NCBI RefSeq assembly: GCF_000309385.1
Contig: NZ_JH976537.1
Span: 2,471,766 to 2,535,765, forward strand
Direction of reading: 5' to 3'
Length of the DNA: 64,000 nucleotides
Source of the DNA: Nodosilinea nodulosa PCC 7104
GTDB lineage: Bacteria > Cyanobacteriota > Cyanobacteriia > Phormidesmidales > Phormidesmidaceae
The notes beneath the pieces were generated by a model that was not told the origin of the DNA, ran no database searches, and was given only the letters and a program-made list of their open reading frames with translations. The position numbers and the translations under genes were made by a program. Below, piece by piece: positions 7,301 to 15,902 of the stretch (its first letter is position 1; each line of letters begins with the position of its first letter).

Positions 7301-9586
7301 TCACTGCATCACCCGCAGCTGCTCGCCCCGGCGCACCAGACTTTCGCAGAGAATTTCGACGATGTGCCGCTGTAGCGCATGGGCCAGGTCGGGAGCGTCC
7401 TGCTGCATCCGCTGAAAATTCTCCTGGGAGAGGGAATAAAGCTGACTGGGGGTATCGGTAATCACCGAGCTTGACAGGGGAGGTTTGTTGAAAAACCGCA
7501 TTTCTCCAAGCAGGTGACCAGCCGAGCAGGTTTGCAGCCGTTTAGTGCGACCGTCTTCTAGCTCCAGCAAAACGCTGACCTGGCCGGACTCAATGAAGTA
7601 CAGCTCTGGCCGTCGCTCCCCGGGCTGAAAAATGTAGTGCTGCGCCGGGAGGCTGTGGTGTTTTAGGTAGGTGACAAACTGATTGGCCTGATCCGCCGTG
7701 AGAAACAGGTTGGATAACAGATCGGCCAGGGACGTCGGGATCTCGCTGGTTGGCGCGGTGTTGCCCAGGATTTGCCCCTCGCACCACTCCAGGCCGCGAT
7801 CGATATCGGGCCATACCTGGCAGCGATCGCCGCCTACATCTAAACCCTGGCCCTGCTTTAGCGCGGCCTCAAACTCAGGCAGCAGATTGGTCAGCACCAG
7901 CGTAAAGTCGTGCTTGCGGGCCAGCTTGAGGATTTTGTTGAAGGTCAACACGGCAGAAGAATCTAGCCCGCTGACCTGGCGAAAGTCGATTACCACGTAG
8001 CGCAGGGGTTCAACCGCTGCGCCATCTGAGCCCGTCGCGGCAGCCTCTGCGCTGGCACGGGGAGCGATCGCGCGATCGCGCACCTTGGTTAAGAGATAGT
8101 TAGCCGTGCCGAAAAACAAAAAGCCCTGCAACTCCAGGGCGTAAATTTGACCGCCCCGCTGCGATAAAAGCGCTTCTTCCGTGGGGCTGCGCTCTACATT
8201 GCTGCGGCTGGTAGCGCCCGAGAAGACCTGTTTGGCCACATCTACCTGGCTGTAGCGCACCATAAACAGCACCACAGTAATCACAAAGCCCATGCCAACG
8301 CCCTGCAAAAACCCCACCGCGTCGATTAAAACCAGGGTGATCCACACCGTCAGGTAGTCACTCAGCGGCAGCTTGAAATAGGCCTGATACAGCCACTGCC
8401 ACAGCAGCGACAGCCCCAAGTACAGCAGCAGGCTGCCCAGCACAACCTTGGGCAAATAGGACAAAAACGACGACCCCAGCGCCAGCACCGCCACCGACGG
8501 CGCCACCGCAACTAGCCCCGTCAGGCGATGGTTGGCCCCAATGTCGTGCACCAGCAGGGTACTGGGCAGGGCCTGGTTGCCCGCCATACCCCCGCTCAGC
8601 CCCGAGGCAATATTGGCCAGACCCACCGCTTTCATTTCGCTGCTCAGGTTCAGGTCGCGTCCAACCACCAGCTCAATGCTGCTGTTGCTCAGCAGCAGCG
8701 ACAGCAAACTGACAAACATCACCGTCAGCAGACTGCCGGTTTGATGGGCAATGGCAGCCCAGTGAATGTGGGGCAGCATCGTTGGGGTGAGCGGCTGCCA
8801 AAGCTGCTGACTGTCGGGAAACGGCCCCAGCAGCAGCCCCGCCGCCCGCGCCTGATCTAGGGGAATATCTGCGATCGCCAGGCCGACAAAAAAACAGGCG
8901 GCACAGGCAAACAGAGTGGCGGGCATCACCCAAAACTGTTTCCAGCGGCGGGTGGCGATCAGCAGGGCGATCGCAAACCCCAGACCGGGCAACCACCGCC
9001 AGAGCATCTCCGGCTGCCAGAACTCCAGCAGAGACGACCAGGTGAGCGGGCCATCCGTCGCAACCTGGAAAAATCCCTTCGTCAACAGCCAGCCGGTCCC
9101 CGCCATAAAGCCGCCAATCACCGGGTAGGGCACAAACCGAATCCGCTCTCCCTGGCGTAACAGCCCCAGCAGCAGCAGCATGGACCCCGTCAGCAGCGCA
9201 CTCAGGGCGATCGCGATCAGAACGGTGGTGAGCATATCGCCCGGGGCCGCACTGTCCATCTCCCTGGCAATGGCCGCTGCCATCAGCGCCACAATGGTGG
9301 TGGGGGCCGCCAGGGGGGTGGCAATGATGCCCGGCAGCGTGCTGGTCAAGGCCACTACGGCTATTGTGATGCCGGTACTCACCACGGTCATGCCCAGCCC
9401 CGTGGGCAAATGCATGGCCAGCGCCCCCGAAAAAATCAGGCTGGCGTAGGAAATGGCCCGGATCACGCCGATAATGCCGGTCACCAGCCCCGCCGCCAGG
9501 CTCGACAGCCATACCTGGGGCTGTACTTCCGCCTGCAATCGTTGCAGCACCGACGTCGAAGAGGGGCGATTGAGAAACGATTGCAT
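7301..9586 (-). CDS. SulP transporter with STAS and cyclic-nucleotide-binding domains
   Basis: This 761-residue protein has three parts. Residues about 28-450 are the SulP membrane core (GIIGVIRAISYASLIFSG, NSSIELVVGRDLNLSSEMKAVGLANIASG). Residues about 470-600 are a STAS domain (LELQGFLFFGTANYLL, VVIDFRQVSGLDSSAVLTFNKILKLA). Residues about 630-750 are a Crp-type cyclic-nucleotide-binding fold (FQPGERRPELYFIESGQVSVLLE, CSAGHLLGEMRFF). The pocket motif reads GHLLGEM rather than the usual GExxGE, so ligand binding is not certain. The fusion implies anion transport gated by a nucleotide or another small signal. Its paralogue without the tail follows downstream. Confidence 0.88.
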   Translation of the reverse strand: MQSFLNRPSSTSVLQRLQAEVQPQVWLSSLAAGLVTGIIGVIRAISYASLIFSGALAMHLPTGLGMTVVSTGITIAVVALTSTLPGIIATPLAAPTTIVALMAAAIAREMDSAAPGDMLTTVLIAIALSALLTGSMLLLLGLLRQGERIRFVPYPVIGGFMAGTGWLLTKGFFQVATDGPLTWSSLLEFWQPEMLWRWLPGLGFAIALLIATRRWKQFWVMPATLFACAACFFVGLAIADIPLDQARAAGLLLGPFPDSQQLWQPLTPTMLPHIHWAAIAHQTGSLLTVMFVSLLSLLLSNSSIELVVGRDLNLSSEMKAVGLANIASGLSGGMAGNQALPSTLLVHDIGANHRLTGLVAVAPSVAVLALGSSFLSYLPKVVLGSLLLYLGLSLLWQWLYQAYFKLPLSDYLTVWITLVLIDAVGFLQGVGMGFVITVVLFMVRYSQVDVAKQVFSGATSRSNVERSPTEEALLSQRGGQIYALELQGFLFFGTANYLLTKVRDRAIAPRASAEAAATGSDGAAVEPLRYVVIDFRQVSGLDSSAVLTFNKILKLARKHDFTLVLTNLLPEFEAALKQGQGLDVGGDRCQVWPDIDRGLEWCEGQILGNTAPTSEIPTSLADLLSNLFLTADQANQFVTYLKHHSLPAQHYIFQPGERRPELYFIESGQVSVLLELEDGRTKRLQTCSAGHLLGEMRFFNKPPLSSSVITDTPSQLYSLSQENFQRMQQDAPDLAHALQRHIVEILCESLVRRGEQLRVMQ

Positions 9587-9825
9587 AGTGGTTGGCGTGA
9601 TGGGGCAGAATGCTCACCGCGCTGCGAAAAAGAGCGCAAATTGGTCCTAACGGAAGCAATCCCTACCTATTCAGTACCCCAGAAGTTGACCGCAAGAATG
9701 TAGCAGCACAGACACTTTGGCAAGGATTCAGCCCCAGGGAAGGGGCTCGACGGCCCGCCTGAGCCAGCGGGGGTGCTCGGTTTGCGGGCGATCGTTTGCC
9801 GCCTGGGCTCAACCAAAAATTAGCC

Positions 9826-10305
9826 CTATGCCTTAGGTTTCGCGCTTTCAACTGTATCGCGATGGTCATCTAGCCAATTTTTTAGGCGAAATAACAGCTG
9901 GTGCAGCAGCTCTATTTCTTCAGGCTTCCACTCCGCAAATATCATCTGCGCGTCGGGCAAAATGTGGCTGATGGCTTCCCGGTGTATCTGTAGCCCCGCC
10001 GCTGTAATGTAGTGATACTTGACCCGCCGATCTTCCTTGCTCACCTGAACATCTAAATAGCCCTTTTTCAGCAGATGTTGCACCGTTTTGGTAATGGCGG
10101 GCTGATTGGCCTGAAAAGCGGAGGCCAGCTGAGTGATGGTGCGGCCCTGCTCGGGGTCGCGGCTAAAGTGATTGAGCATGGTGAACTGAGGCAGCGGCAA
10201 ATTGCTGTCGCTCATCAGCTGGTTAAAGCGCGTGGTCGTGAGCTGATTGGCCACTCCAATCCAGACCAAAATCTGTTTTAGCTTTTCAGGATCATGCTGG
10301 TTCAT
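9826..10305 (-). CDS. MarR family transcriptional regulator
   Basis: This 159-residue winged-helix repressor begins with a dimerisation helix (KLKQILVWIGVANQLTTTRFNQLM). The DNA-recognition helix is TITQLASAFQANQPAITKTVQHLLKKGYLDV (about residues 55-85) and the wing is SKEDRRVKYHYIT. MarR proteins typically repress their own operon and release DNA on binding a small aromatic ligand or on oxidation. It is the last of four minus-strand genes starting at 12608, so it is probably an autoregulator. An 8-bp inverted repeat lies 30-55 bp upstream of its start and a pair of operator-like repeats sits at the head of the cluster. Confidence 0.9.
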   Translation of the reverse strand: MNQHDPEKLKQILVWIGVANQLTTTRFNQLMSDSNLPLPQFTMLNHFSRDPEQGRTITQLASAFQANQPAITKTVQHLLKKGYLDVQVSKEDRRVKYHYITAAGLQIHREAISHILPDAQMIFAEWKPEEIELLHQLLFRLKNWLDDHRDTVESAKPKA

Positions 10306-10334
10306 AGCGTCTAGCCAGGGAATTCAGGCCTGTA

Positions 10335-10360
10335 AGGGTTCTAAACGGTCTCAGAACCCT
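10335..10360. promoter_or_regulatory. inverted repeat between epimerase and MarR genes
   Basis: AGGGTTCT and AGAACCCT are perfect 8-bp arms around a 10-bp centre, 30 bp upstream of the MarR start. There is no T-run on the minus strand, so it may be an operator or an RNA stem separating the last gene from the operon. Confidence 0.4.
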
Positions 10361-10391
10361 CAGGTTGAGCATACTGAGAAAGCCAACAAAA

Positions 10392-11345
10392 TCAATTGTC
10401 CGGCTTGCCTTTGAGCTGTTCACGATACCAGTTCACGGTACGTTCCAGTCCAGTCTGAATCGACGTGGGCTGAAGGGAGAAGGCCTCGCCGATGGCATGC
10501 GATCGCACCTCGAAGGGCTGAGTAAATTCGTACATCATTTCGACAGAAGCCCGAGCCTCGGGGATGAAAAGACCCGCCAGCCGCATCATCAGCGGCGAAA
10601 TTACCGTCAGCTGCGGCTCGACCCCTAGAATTTGGCAGGTCGTTTTAACCATGTCTGCCTGGGTCACCGCCGGGGCGTGGGGCGCAATCCAAATCTGGCC
10701 GAGGGCTTCAGGGCGCGTGCCCAGCACGGCTGCCGCGCGCCCAACGTCTTCAATGTAAGCAAAGGAATGGGGCATGGTGGCAGAGCCGCCGACTTGGGCT
10801 TTTTTGCCCTCAACTAGATTGCCAAACACCATGTCCCCCAGGGCTGAACCCGTCACCCCCGGCCCGTAGTAGTCGCTGGAGCGCAGCACGGTGGCCTGAA
10901 TTTCCCCCCAGCTATGGGCTGCCATCACGGCCTCAGCCATGTGGGCCCGGAGTTTGCCTTTCTGCGACAGGGGCGCAATGGGGGAGGTTTCGGTGATCGG
11001 CTGGGCGGAGTCGTACATATAGAGGTTATCGATAGAGACGTAGCGCGCCCCGGTGGATTTTGCGGCGGCAAGCGCGGCCGCCTGGAGGGCCGGAAACTCC
11101 TGCTGCCAGCGGTGGTAGGGAGGGTTCAGGGCTTGATAGATCACCGTTGCACCCTGGGCGGCGGCGATCGCCTCGGCCTGGTTGGCCGCATTGGCCGCAA
11201 CGATCTCCACATCGGCAGGCATCAGCGCCGGGCGATACCCGGTTCGATTGATCGCTCGGGTGGGCAGATTCATGGCCTGTAGGCTGCGGGCAATCCAGCA
11301 TCCGACTGGCCCGGTACCAAAAATAACGTGCTGTTCGTGGGTCAT
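10392..11345 (-). CDS. NAD(P)-dependent epimerase/reductase-like protein
   Basis: The start is set at the ATG at 11345, preceded by AGGAGA at good spacing, giving 317 residues. The N-terminus HVIFGTGPVGCWIARSLQ is a Rossmann nucleotide-binding strand-loop-helix (GxGxxG), followed by AINRTGYRP and ATVIYQALNPPYHRW. The region YVSIDNLYMYD takes the place of the catalytic YxxxK segment, so this is an atypical SDR. Such proteins reduce or epimerise small metabolites or sense NADPH; the substrate is unknown. It is cotranscribed with a MarR regulator, which suggests an inducible response. Confidence 0.8.
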   Translation of the reverse strand: MTHEQHVIFGTGPVGCWIARSLQAMNLPTRAINRTGYRPALMPADVEIVAANAANQAEAIAAAQGATVIYQALNPPYHRWQQEFPALQAAALAAAKSTGARYVSIDNLYMYDSAQPITETSPIAPLSQKGKLRAHMAEAVMAAHSWGEIQATVLRSSDYYGPGVTGSALGDMVFGNLVEGKKAQVGGSATMPHSFAYIEDVGRAAAVLGTRPEALGQIWIAPHAPAVTQADMVKTTCQILGVEPQLTVISPLMMRLAGLFIPEARASVEMMYEFTQPFEVRSHAIGEAFSLQPTSIQTGLERTVNWYREQLKGKPDN

Positions 11346-11441
11346 GGCGTTTCTCCTGTTGGGTTCAAATGCTCGTGAGGTCAATTCTGTGGGGTCAATT
11401 CAAGGCCGCCGTCTGGGGGCTGAGGCAGGCCGTCGCCCGAC

Positions 11442-11813
11442 TCAAAACTCAGGCGTGAAACCTTTGCTCAGGCAGGCTTCACGGGGCTTATGGACCGCCA
11501 GCGCTCGGGGAGAAAAGGGTCGAAATGGAATCGTCGTGCCGTAAACCTGCACCGATATCAGGCCGCTGGTGCAGTCAACGAGCAGATTGGTGGCGATTCC
11601 TCGGCGCGCCATCCCCGTGGGGGTGGTATCGACCGATGCCCAATCCACAGGGGTGCCAGTCCAGCCGACATAGGGAGGGTCGTAGCCGCCCTGGGTGCGG
11701 TCAAAATTTCCGATATCGATCGCGAGTCCTCTGAGAACAAGGCCCGCCGATAGCATGCCTATACCGGCAAACGTCCAGAGGGTAGCGCGTCCGAGGCTGT
11801 GGGTCAGCGTCAT
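11442..11813 (-). CDS. hypothetical membrane-anchored protein in the MarR cluster
   Basis: This 123-residue protein has one N-terminal hydrophobic segment (about residues 10-31) that could be a signal anchor, then a mostly polar extracytoplasmic part with two cysteines (about residues 80 and 114). I do not recognise the family. The ATG is preceded by AAGGAG at good spacing, which supports a real gene. It sits between the DUF4386-like gene (51 bp upstream) and the epimerase-like gene. Confidence 0.6.
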   Translation of the reverse strand: MTLTHSLGRATLWTFAGIGMLSAGLVLRGLAIDIGNFDRTQGGYDPPYVGWTGTPVDWASVDTTPTGMARRGIATNLLVDCTSGLISVQVYGTTIPFRPFSPRALAVHKPREACLSKGFTPEF

Positions 11814-11864
11814 GGGGAGATCTCCTTTTGGGTGAGAGGGCGATTGGGTAGGAAGGGTTAGCGA

Positions 11865-12608
11865 TCAAACTCTGGCGGGCTTTTGCAGGGCCATGAGGGC
11901 GATCGCCACCATGCCGAACTGCCAGCCAATATTGCTGAGCGTCAGCACCGGGCCAACATCAACGCCAAATCCAGCCGGAATCGCCGCAAACAGGCTGATC
12001 CCCATGGCCACCACAAAGCCTCCTGCAATCGTCGCGGTGCGGCCTCTGGACTGCATGATCACCGCACCGACCAGCACCGTCCAAAGGCCGGTAATCAACG
12101 CGACTCCCAAGATTTCTCCGATTCCTCCCGCATAGTCGTTGAGCGTTGTAAATAGCAGGTCAATCGCGTTCTGATCTGCCCCGGCGCTGTCGTAGGCCCG
12201 CGCCAGCACGGGCGCAGCAAACAGCCAGCGCGCAATGCCAATGGCCTTGGCCAGAGCCGAGATGATGGCCAGGGCCAGGGTTGTTTGCCCCAGAGCGCCC
12301 CTGAGGCCAAATCGAACGTTGAGGGCGGCGGTGGCAGGCACCAGCAGCAGGGCCACGGCGAGATAAAGACCGTAGCCCGTCATCACCGAGCCGTAGTGCT
12401 CTAGCAGCCGGGGTAGCGCAACGCTGGCCGGATCGTCCAGGCTCGCCGGCCAGTTAATTGAGCTAGAGAGAACAAAGAATGAAGTCCACATCAGGACAAA
12501 TTGGGCAATTAAAAAGAATCCGGCGCTGCGGCCAGCGCGGCGCAGCGCCATTAGCCGATCCCGATCCGGGGCGGGCAGGTCCGTTTTCGGTCTGCTGAAG
12601 GAAGACAT
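11865..12608 (-). CDS. DUF4386-like multi-pass membrane protein
   Basis: I place the start at ATG 12608, because GAGG lies about 10 nt before it; an ATG at 12623 is possible and would begin inside the leader close to the operator repeats. The product has 247 residues and about six transmembrane helices (for example AGFFLIAQFVLMWTSFFVL, YGLYLAVALLLVPATAAL, GEILGVALITGLWTVLVGAVI). The arrangement resembles DUF4386 proteins, which have no known function and often sit beside regulators in stress-responsive clusters. It is the first gene of the MarR cluster. Confidence 0.72.
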   Translation of the reverse strand: MSSFSRPKTDLPAPDRDRLMALRRAGRSAGFFLIAQFVLMWTSFFVLSSSINWPASLDDPASVALPRLLEHYGSVMTGYGLYLAVALLLVPATAALNVRFGLRGALGQTTLALAIISALAKAIGIARWLFAAPVLARAYDSAGADQNAIDLLFTTLNDYAGGIGEILGVALITGLWTVLVGAVIMQSRGRTATIAGGFVVAMGISLFAAIPAGFGVDVGPVLTLSNIGWQFGMVAIALMALQKPARV

Positions 12609-12626
12609 AGCCGATAACCTCATTTA

Positions 12627-12660
12627 CATTCCTGAGAATACAATAACATTCCTAAGAATG
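12627..12660. promoter_or_regulatory. twin MarR-type operator candidates
   Basis: Two near-identical inverted repeats, CATTCCTGAGAATA (12627-12640) and CATTCCTAAGAATG (12647-12660), have arms CATTC/GAATG around 4 bp. Their centres are 20 bp apart, two helical turns. They lie 19-52 bp before the chosen start of the first gene in the MarR cluster. Position and symmetry suggest cooperative binding of the MarR protein encoded at the end of the same cluster; this is inference. Confidence 0.6.
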
Positions 12661-12975
12661 CTTTGGTAATTAATTTGCCCCTAACGGCCAATGCCCAGCG
12701 ACCGATCGGCATAACTCCCCAAAAAGGTGCGCTAGGCCAACAGTTTTCGCCTGATCCTCTGGCAGGCAGCCAATATCAGGCCAAAATCTGGCCAGATTCT
12801 GGCGAACTGCCCCGCTTGGGCGTTTTATGCAGAATTAAGCCCCGCCAGTCAGGCTAAGCCGTAGCTATGCCGCTAGCTCTTGAGTGGGGACAGGAGGCTA
12901 AAAATTACCTGCGGGTGTTCGGGGGCCAAGCCATTGCGGCGTTGTAGTATCGTGTAGCATGATTGAAAGGTTTAT
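12661..12975. other. intergenic, no gene seen
   Basis: This stretch separates the MarR cluster from the PhyH-like gene. An open frame at 12663-12857 has no ribosome binding site or recognisable product. I see no RNA structure of note before the MITE remnant that starts at 12976. Confidence 0.5.
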
Positions 12976-13045
12976 CTAGCTGTAGCCAGTCTGGTTAAGC
13001 ATGTCTCCTATGAACGTTCAAACGCTTGAACGCTCACGGCCATAG
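12976..13045 (+). repeat. partial MITE, copy A of the TA-flanked family
   Basis: The left half matches copies B (35555-35654) and C (49567-49668): TAGCTGTAGCCAGTCTGGTTAAG, then TCCTATGAACGTTCAAACG. The right half decays after CTTGAACGCTCA and the second terminal repeat is missing, so this is an old or truncated copy. It ends about 35 bp before the PhyH-like start and may supply leader sequence for that gene. Confidence 0.75.
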
Positions 13046-13081
13046 ATTCTTGCGCGATCGCCTGTGGAGTCCTCAGCCCAG

Positions 13082-13909
13082 ATGTTGACAAACAAACAAA
13101 TCGAGCAGTTCATCGCCAGCGGCTATGTTCGGATCGAACAGGCATTTTCCCGTGAGCTTGCAGATCGATGCCGCAAGATACTTTGGGCTGACACCGAGTG
13201 CGACCCCGGCGATCGCTCAACCTGGAAGCAGCCTGTAGTTTGGCTGCCCGATCACAGCGAACCTCCGTTTGTGCAGGCAGCCAACACGCAGCAATTGCAT
13301 GCGGCCTTCGATCAGCTTGTGGGCCAGGGGCGATGGCAACCAAGGTTTAGCTCAGGGTATTTTCCAGTGCGCTTTCCGTCTCACAAAGATACTGAAGACA
13401 CGGGTTGGCACGTTGACTCAAGCTTCCCAGGGGAAGACTCAGACCCCAGTGACTTCACAACGTGGCGTATCAACATCCATTCCCGCGATCGGGCATTGCT
13501 CATGCTGTTCTTGTTTTCGGACGTCGGCGAGCAGGATGCACCTACCCGTCTTCGCTGTGGGTCCCATAGGGAGGTAGCGCGAATCCTTGCACCTGCGGGA
13601 GAAGAAGGGTTAGCAGGTTTCGATTTGAGCGCCCAGCTGAGCATCACAGAAAACTGCCCCGAAGCAACTGCCACAGGAGCAGCGGGAACAGTGTACCTCT
13701 GCCATCCATTTCTGGCCCATGCGGCCCAGATAAATCGCGGCTCTCAACCTCGATTCATGGCGCAGCCACCGCTTTATCCGGTTGGAGCCTTTAAGGGTGC
13801 AGGCAAGCAAACGTCTCCGATTGCGCATATAGATCAGACAACGTCTTCTATTCCCATTGAAGAAGCTGTTTGCAGAGCGTTGAGAAAGCCAGCCCCGGAC
13901 GCTGCGTAA
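13082..13909 (+). CDS. phytanoyl-CoA dioxygenase (PhyH) family protein
   Basis: The start at ATG 13082 follows GGAG at about 12 nt; a GTG at 13064 is the alternative. The 275-residue product looks like an Fe(II)/2-oxoglutarate oxygenase. The facial triad can be placed at His110 and Asp112 (TGWHVDSSF) and a distal His near 213 (HPFLAHAAQINRG), with Arg224 (SQPRF) as the likely 2-oxoglutarate ligand. PhyH-type enzymes hydroxylate diverse small molecules, so no substrate is assigned. It is monocistronic, and its leader contains a MITE remnant. Confidence 0.78.
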   Translation: MLTNKQIEQFIASGYVRIEQAFSRELADRCRKILWADTECDPGDRSTWKQPVVWLPDHSEPPFVQAANTQQLHAAFDQLVGQGRWQPRFSSGYFPVRFPSHKDTEDTGWHVDSSFPGEDSDPSDFTTWRINIHSRDRALLMLFLFSDVGEQDAPTRLRCGSHREVARILAPAGEEGLAGFDLSAQLSITENCPEATATGAAGTVYLCHPFLAHAAQINRGSQPRFMAQPPLYPVGAFKGAGKQTSPIAHIDQTTSSIPIEEAVCRALRKPAPDAA

Positions 13910-13984
13910 CAACCCGCCTGAAGCGAGCTGTTAGAAGATCTAGATGGGGTTGCAAAGGTTACGTGCCGCCGCCCACCTTCACTG

Positions 13985-14566
13985 CTAGGCCAACTCCCGA
14001 TGGCGAAAGCAGTCGATGGTGTGATCGTTGACCATGCCCGCCGCCTGCATGTAGGCGTAGCAAATGGTGGACCCCACAAACGTAAAGCCGCGCTGCTTCA
14101 GGTCTTTGCTCATGGCGTCGGAGGCGGCGGTGCGGACGGGGGCGGCGGCTAGGGTGGCCCAGGCATTCTGCACGGTTTGGCCATCGACAAACTGCCAGAT
14201 GTAGCGATCGAAGCTGCCGAAGGTCTCCTGCACCTTGAGAAAGGCCTGGGCGTTGCGGGTGGCGGCGGCGATTTTGAGGCGATTGCGCACAATGCCTGCG
14301 TCCTCTAGAAGTTCCTGATGCTTCAGCGCGTCGTAGCGGGCCACCGCCTCGGGGTCAAAGCCATCGAAGGCGGCGCGAAAGTTTTCGCGCTTGCGCAGAA
14401 TCGTGATCCAGCTCAGCCCGGCCTGAAAGCCGTCGAGAATGATGAACTCGAAATGCTTGCGGTCATCGTGCAGCGGCACGCCCCATTCCTGGTCGTGGTA
14501 GGCCACCTCGATTGGGTCGTCGTGGACCCAGCCGCAGCGGGGGAGGGCATCGGGGGATGGGGACAT
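13985..14566 (-). CDS. tag: DNA-3-methyladenine glycosylase I
   Basis: This base-excision repair enzyme removes 3-methyladenine from alkylated DNA. With the ATG at 14566 the product is 193 residues, the usual family length. The zinc site of the family is visible: Cys11 (LPRCGW), His24 (AYHDQEWG) and the C-terminal His and Cys in NDHTIDCFRH. The central helix-hairpin-helix region follows FIILDGFQAGLSWITIL. It converges with the PhyH-like gene and diverges from the CobW-family gene. Confidence 0.93.
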   Translation of the reverse strand: MSPSPDALPRCGWVHDDPIEVAYHDQEWGVPLHDDRKHFEFIILDGFQAGLSWITILRKRENFRAAFDGFDPEAVARYDALKHQELLEDAGIVRNRLKIAAATRNAQAFLKVQETFGSFDRYIWQFVDGQTVQNAWATLAAAPVRTAASDAMSKDLKQRGFTFVGSTICYAYMQAAGMVNDHTIDCFRHRELA

Positions 14567-14709
14567 GGGCGATCGCAGAGCTAGGACAATGCAATTGTAC
14601 TGGTCAAGCTGGCGGGAGCGATCGCCCGCCCAAACAATCGCGCTCGGAACAGTCATGACCTCAGATTGATCGCTAGTATGGAGAATGTCCTGTACCTTCC
14701 AGCACCTCC

Positions 14710-15873
14710 ATGTCTACCGCTGCTCCCCCCATCGCGCCCCAGGCTATGGATGACACCAAACACGGCCTGCCCGTCACCATCATCACCGGCTTTTTGGGCA
14801 GCGGCAAAACCACCCTGCTCAACCACATTCTGGCCAACCAGGAAGGGCTTAAAACCGCCGTGCTGGTGAATGAGTTTGGCGAAATTGGCATCGACAACGA
14901 TTTGCTAATCGCCACCGAAAACAGCGACGATACCATGGTCGAGCTCAGCAACGGCTGCATCTGCTGCACCATCAACAACGACCTGATGGAGGCGGTGTAC
15001 AAGGTGCTGGAGCGCCAGGACAAAATCGACTACCTGGTGGTGGAAACCACCGGGCTGGCCGACCCGCTGCCCATTGCCCTCACCTTTTTGGGCACCGAAC
15101 TGCGCGACATGACCCGGCTCGACTCGATTGTGACGGTGGTGGACGCGGAGAACTACAGCCTCGATTTGTTCAACAGCCAGGCGGCCCACAACCAGATTGC
15201 CTACGGCGACATCATTCTGCTAAATAAAGCCGATCTGGTGGATGATGCGGATCTCGACCTGCTGGAGGTCAAAATTCGCGACGTGAAAGAAGGCGCGCGG
15301 ATTTTGCGCACCACCAGGTCAGAGGTGCCGCTGCCGCTGATTTTAAGTGTGGGGCTGTTCGAGTCAGACAAATACTTTGGCTCTGACGCTGCCCCAGACG
15401 CCCATGACCACGACCATGGCCACGATCACCACGACCATGAGGCCCACGGTCATGAGGCCCACGACCACAGCGACTGCGACCACGATCACGGCCACTGTGA
15501 GCACGACCACGGGCACGATCATGGGCAGGGGCACTACCACTCTGACCACCTGGCCATTGATGGGTTTACCTCGCTGTCCTTTGCCAGCGATCGCCCCTTT
15601 GCCATCCGCAAGTTCCAGCACTTTTTAGACAACCTGCTGCCCGAGTCGGTGTTTCGGGCCAAGGGCATTCTCTGGTTTGACGAAAGCCCCAAGCGCCACA
15701 TCTTTCACCTCAGCGGCAAGCGCTTTTCCCTAGACGACGACGAGTGGAAGGGCGAGCCTAAAAACCAGCTGGTGCTGATTGGCCAAAATCTCGACCACGA
15801 TGCCCTGCGACAGCAGCTCAACGCCTGTCTATGCCTGCCCTCCGTAAAGCGGGGCCAGGGATTTGGTAAATAG
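14710..15873 (+). CDS. CobW/G3E-family GTPase with histidine-rich metal loop
   Basis: This is a G3E GTPase of the CobW/ZNG group, metal-delivery proteins of the cytoplasm. Walker A is GFLGSGKTT (residues 27-35). The metal-binding CxCC motif is GCICC (Cys83, 85, 86). ETTGLADP is the switch/Walker B region and NKAD the guanine-specificity motif. Residues about 231-279 are an insertion dominated by His and Asp (DHDHGHDHH type) that should bind several divalent metals. The CobW C-terminal domain follows (KRHIFHLSGKRFSLDDDEW). Zinc chaperoning is the likeliest role; no Zur box is obvious upstream. Confidence 0.9.
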   Translation: MSTAAPPIAPQAMDDTKHGLPVTIITGFLGSGKTTLLNHILANQEGLKTAVLVNEFGEIGIDNDLLIATENSDDTMVELSNGCICCTINNDLMEAVYKVLERQDKIDYLVVETTGLADPLPIALTFLGTELRDMTRLDSIVTVVDAENYSLDLFNSQAAHNQIAYGDIILLNKADLVDDADLDLLEVKIRDVKEGARILRTTRSEVPLPLILSVGLFESDKYFGSDAAPDAHDHDHGHDHHDHEAHGHEAHDHSDCDHDHGHCEHDHGHDHGQGHYHSDHLAIDGFTSLSFASDRPFAIRKFQHFLDNLLPESVFRAKGILWFDESPKRHIFHLSGKRFSLDDDEWKGEPKNQLVLIGQNLDHDALRQQLNACLCLPSVKRGQGFGK

Positions 15874-15902
15874 TAGGACACCTAAATAGGACACCTCAGG
15901 CT

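Noticed and set aside
8673..9659. 328-codon open frame on the minus strand
   Set aside because: It overlaps the longer SulP transporter in another frame; the SulP frame explains the DNA with clear domains, and this one is Gly/His/Ala-rich shadow sequence.
12663..12857. 64-codon plus-strand frame next to the MarR operators
   Set aside because: No ribosome binding site, no family and poor composition; likely chance.
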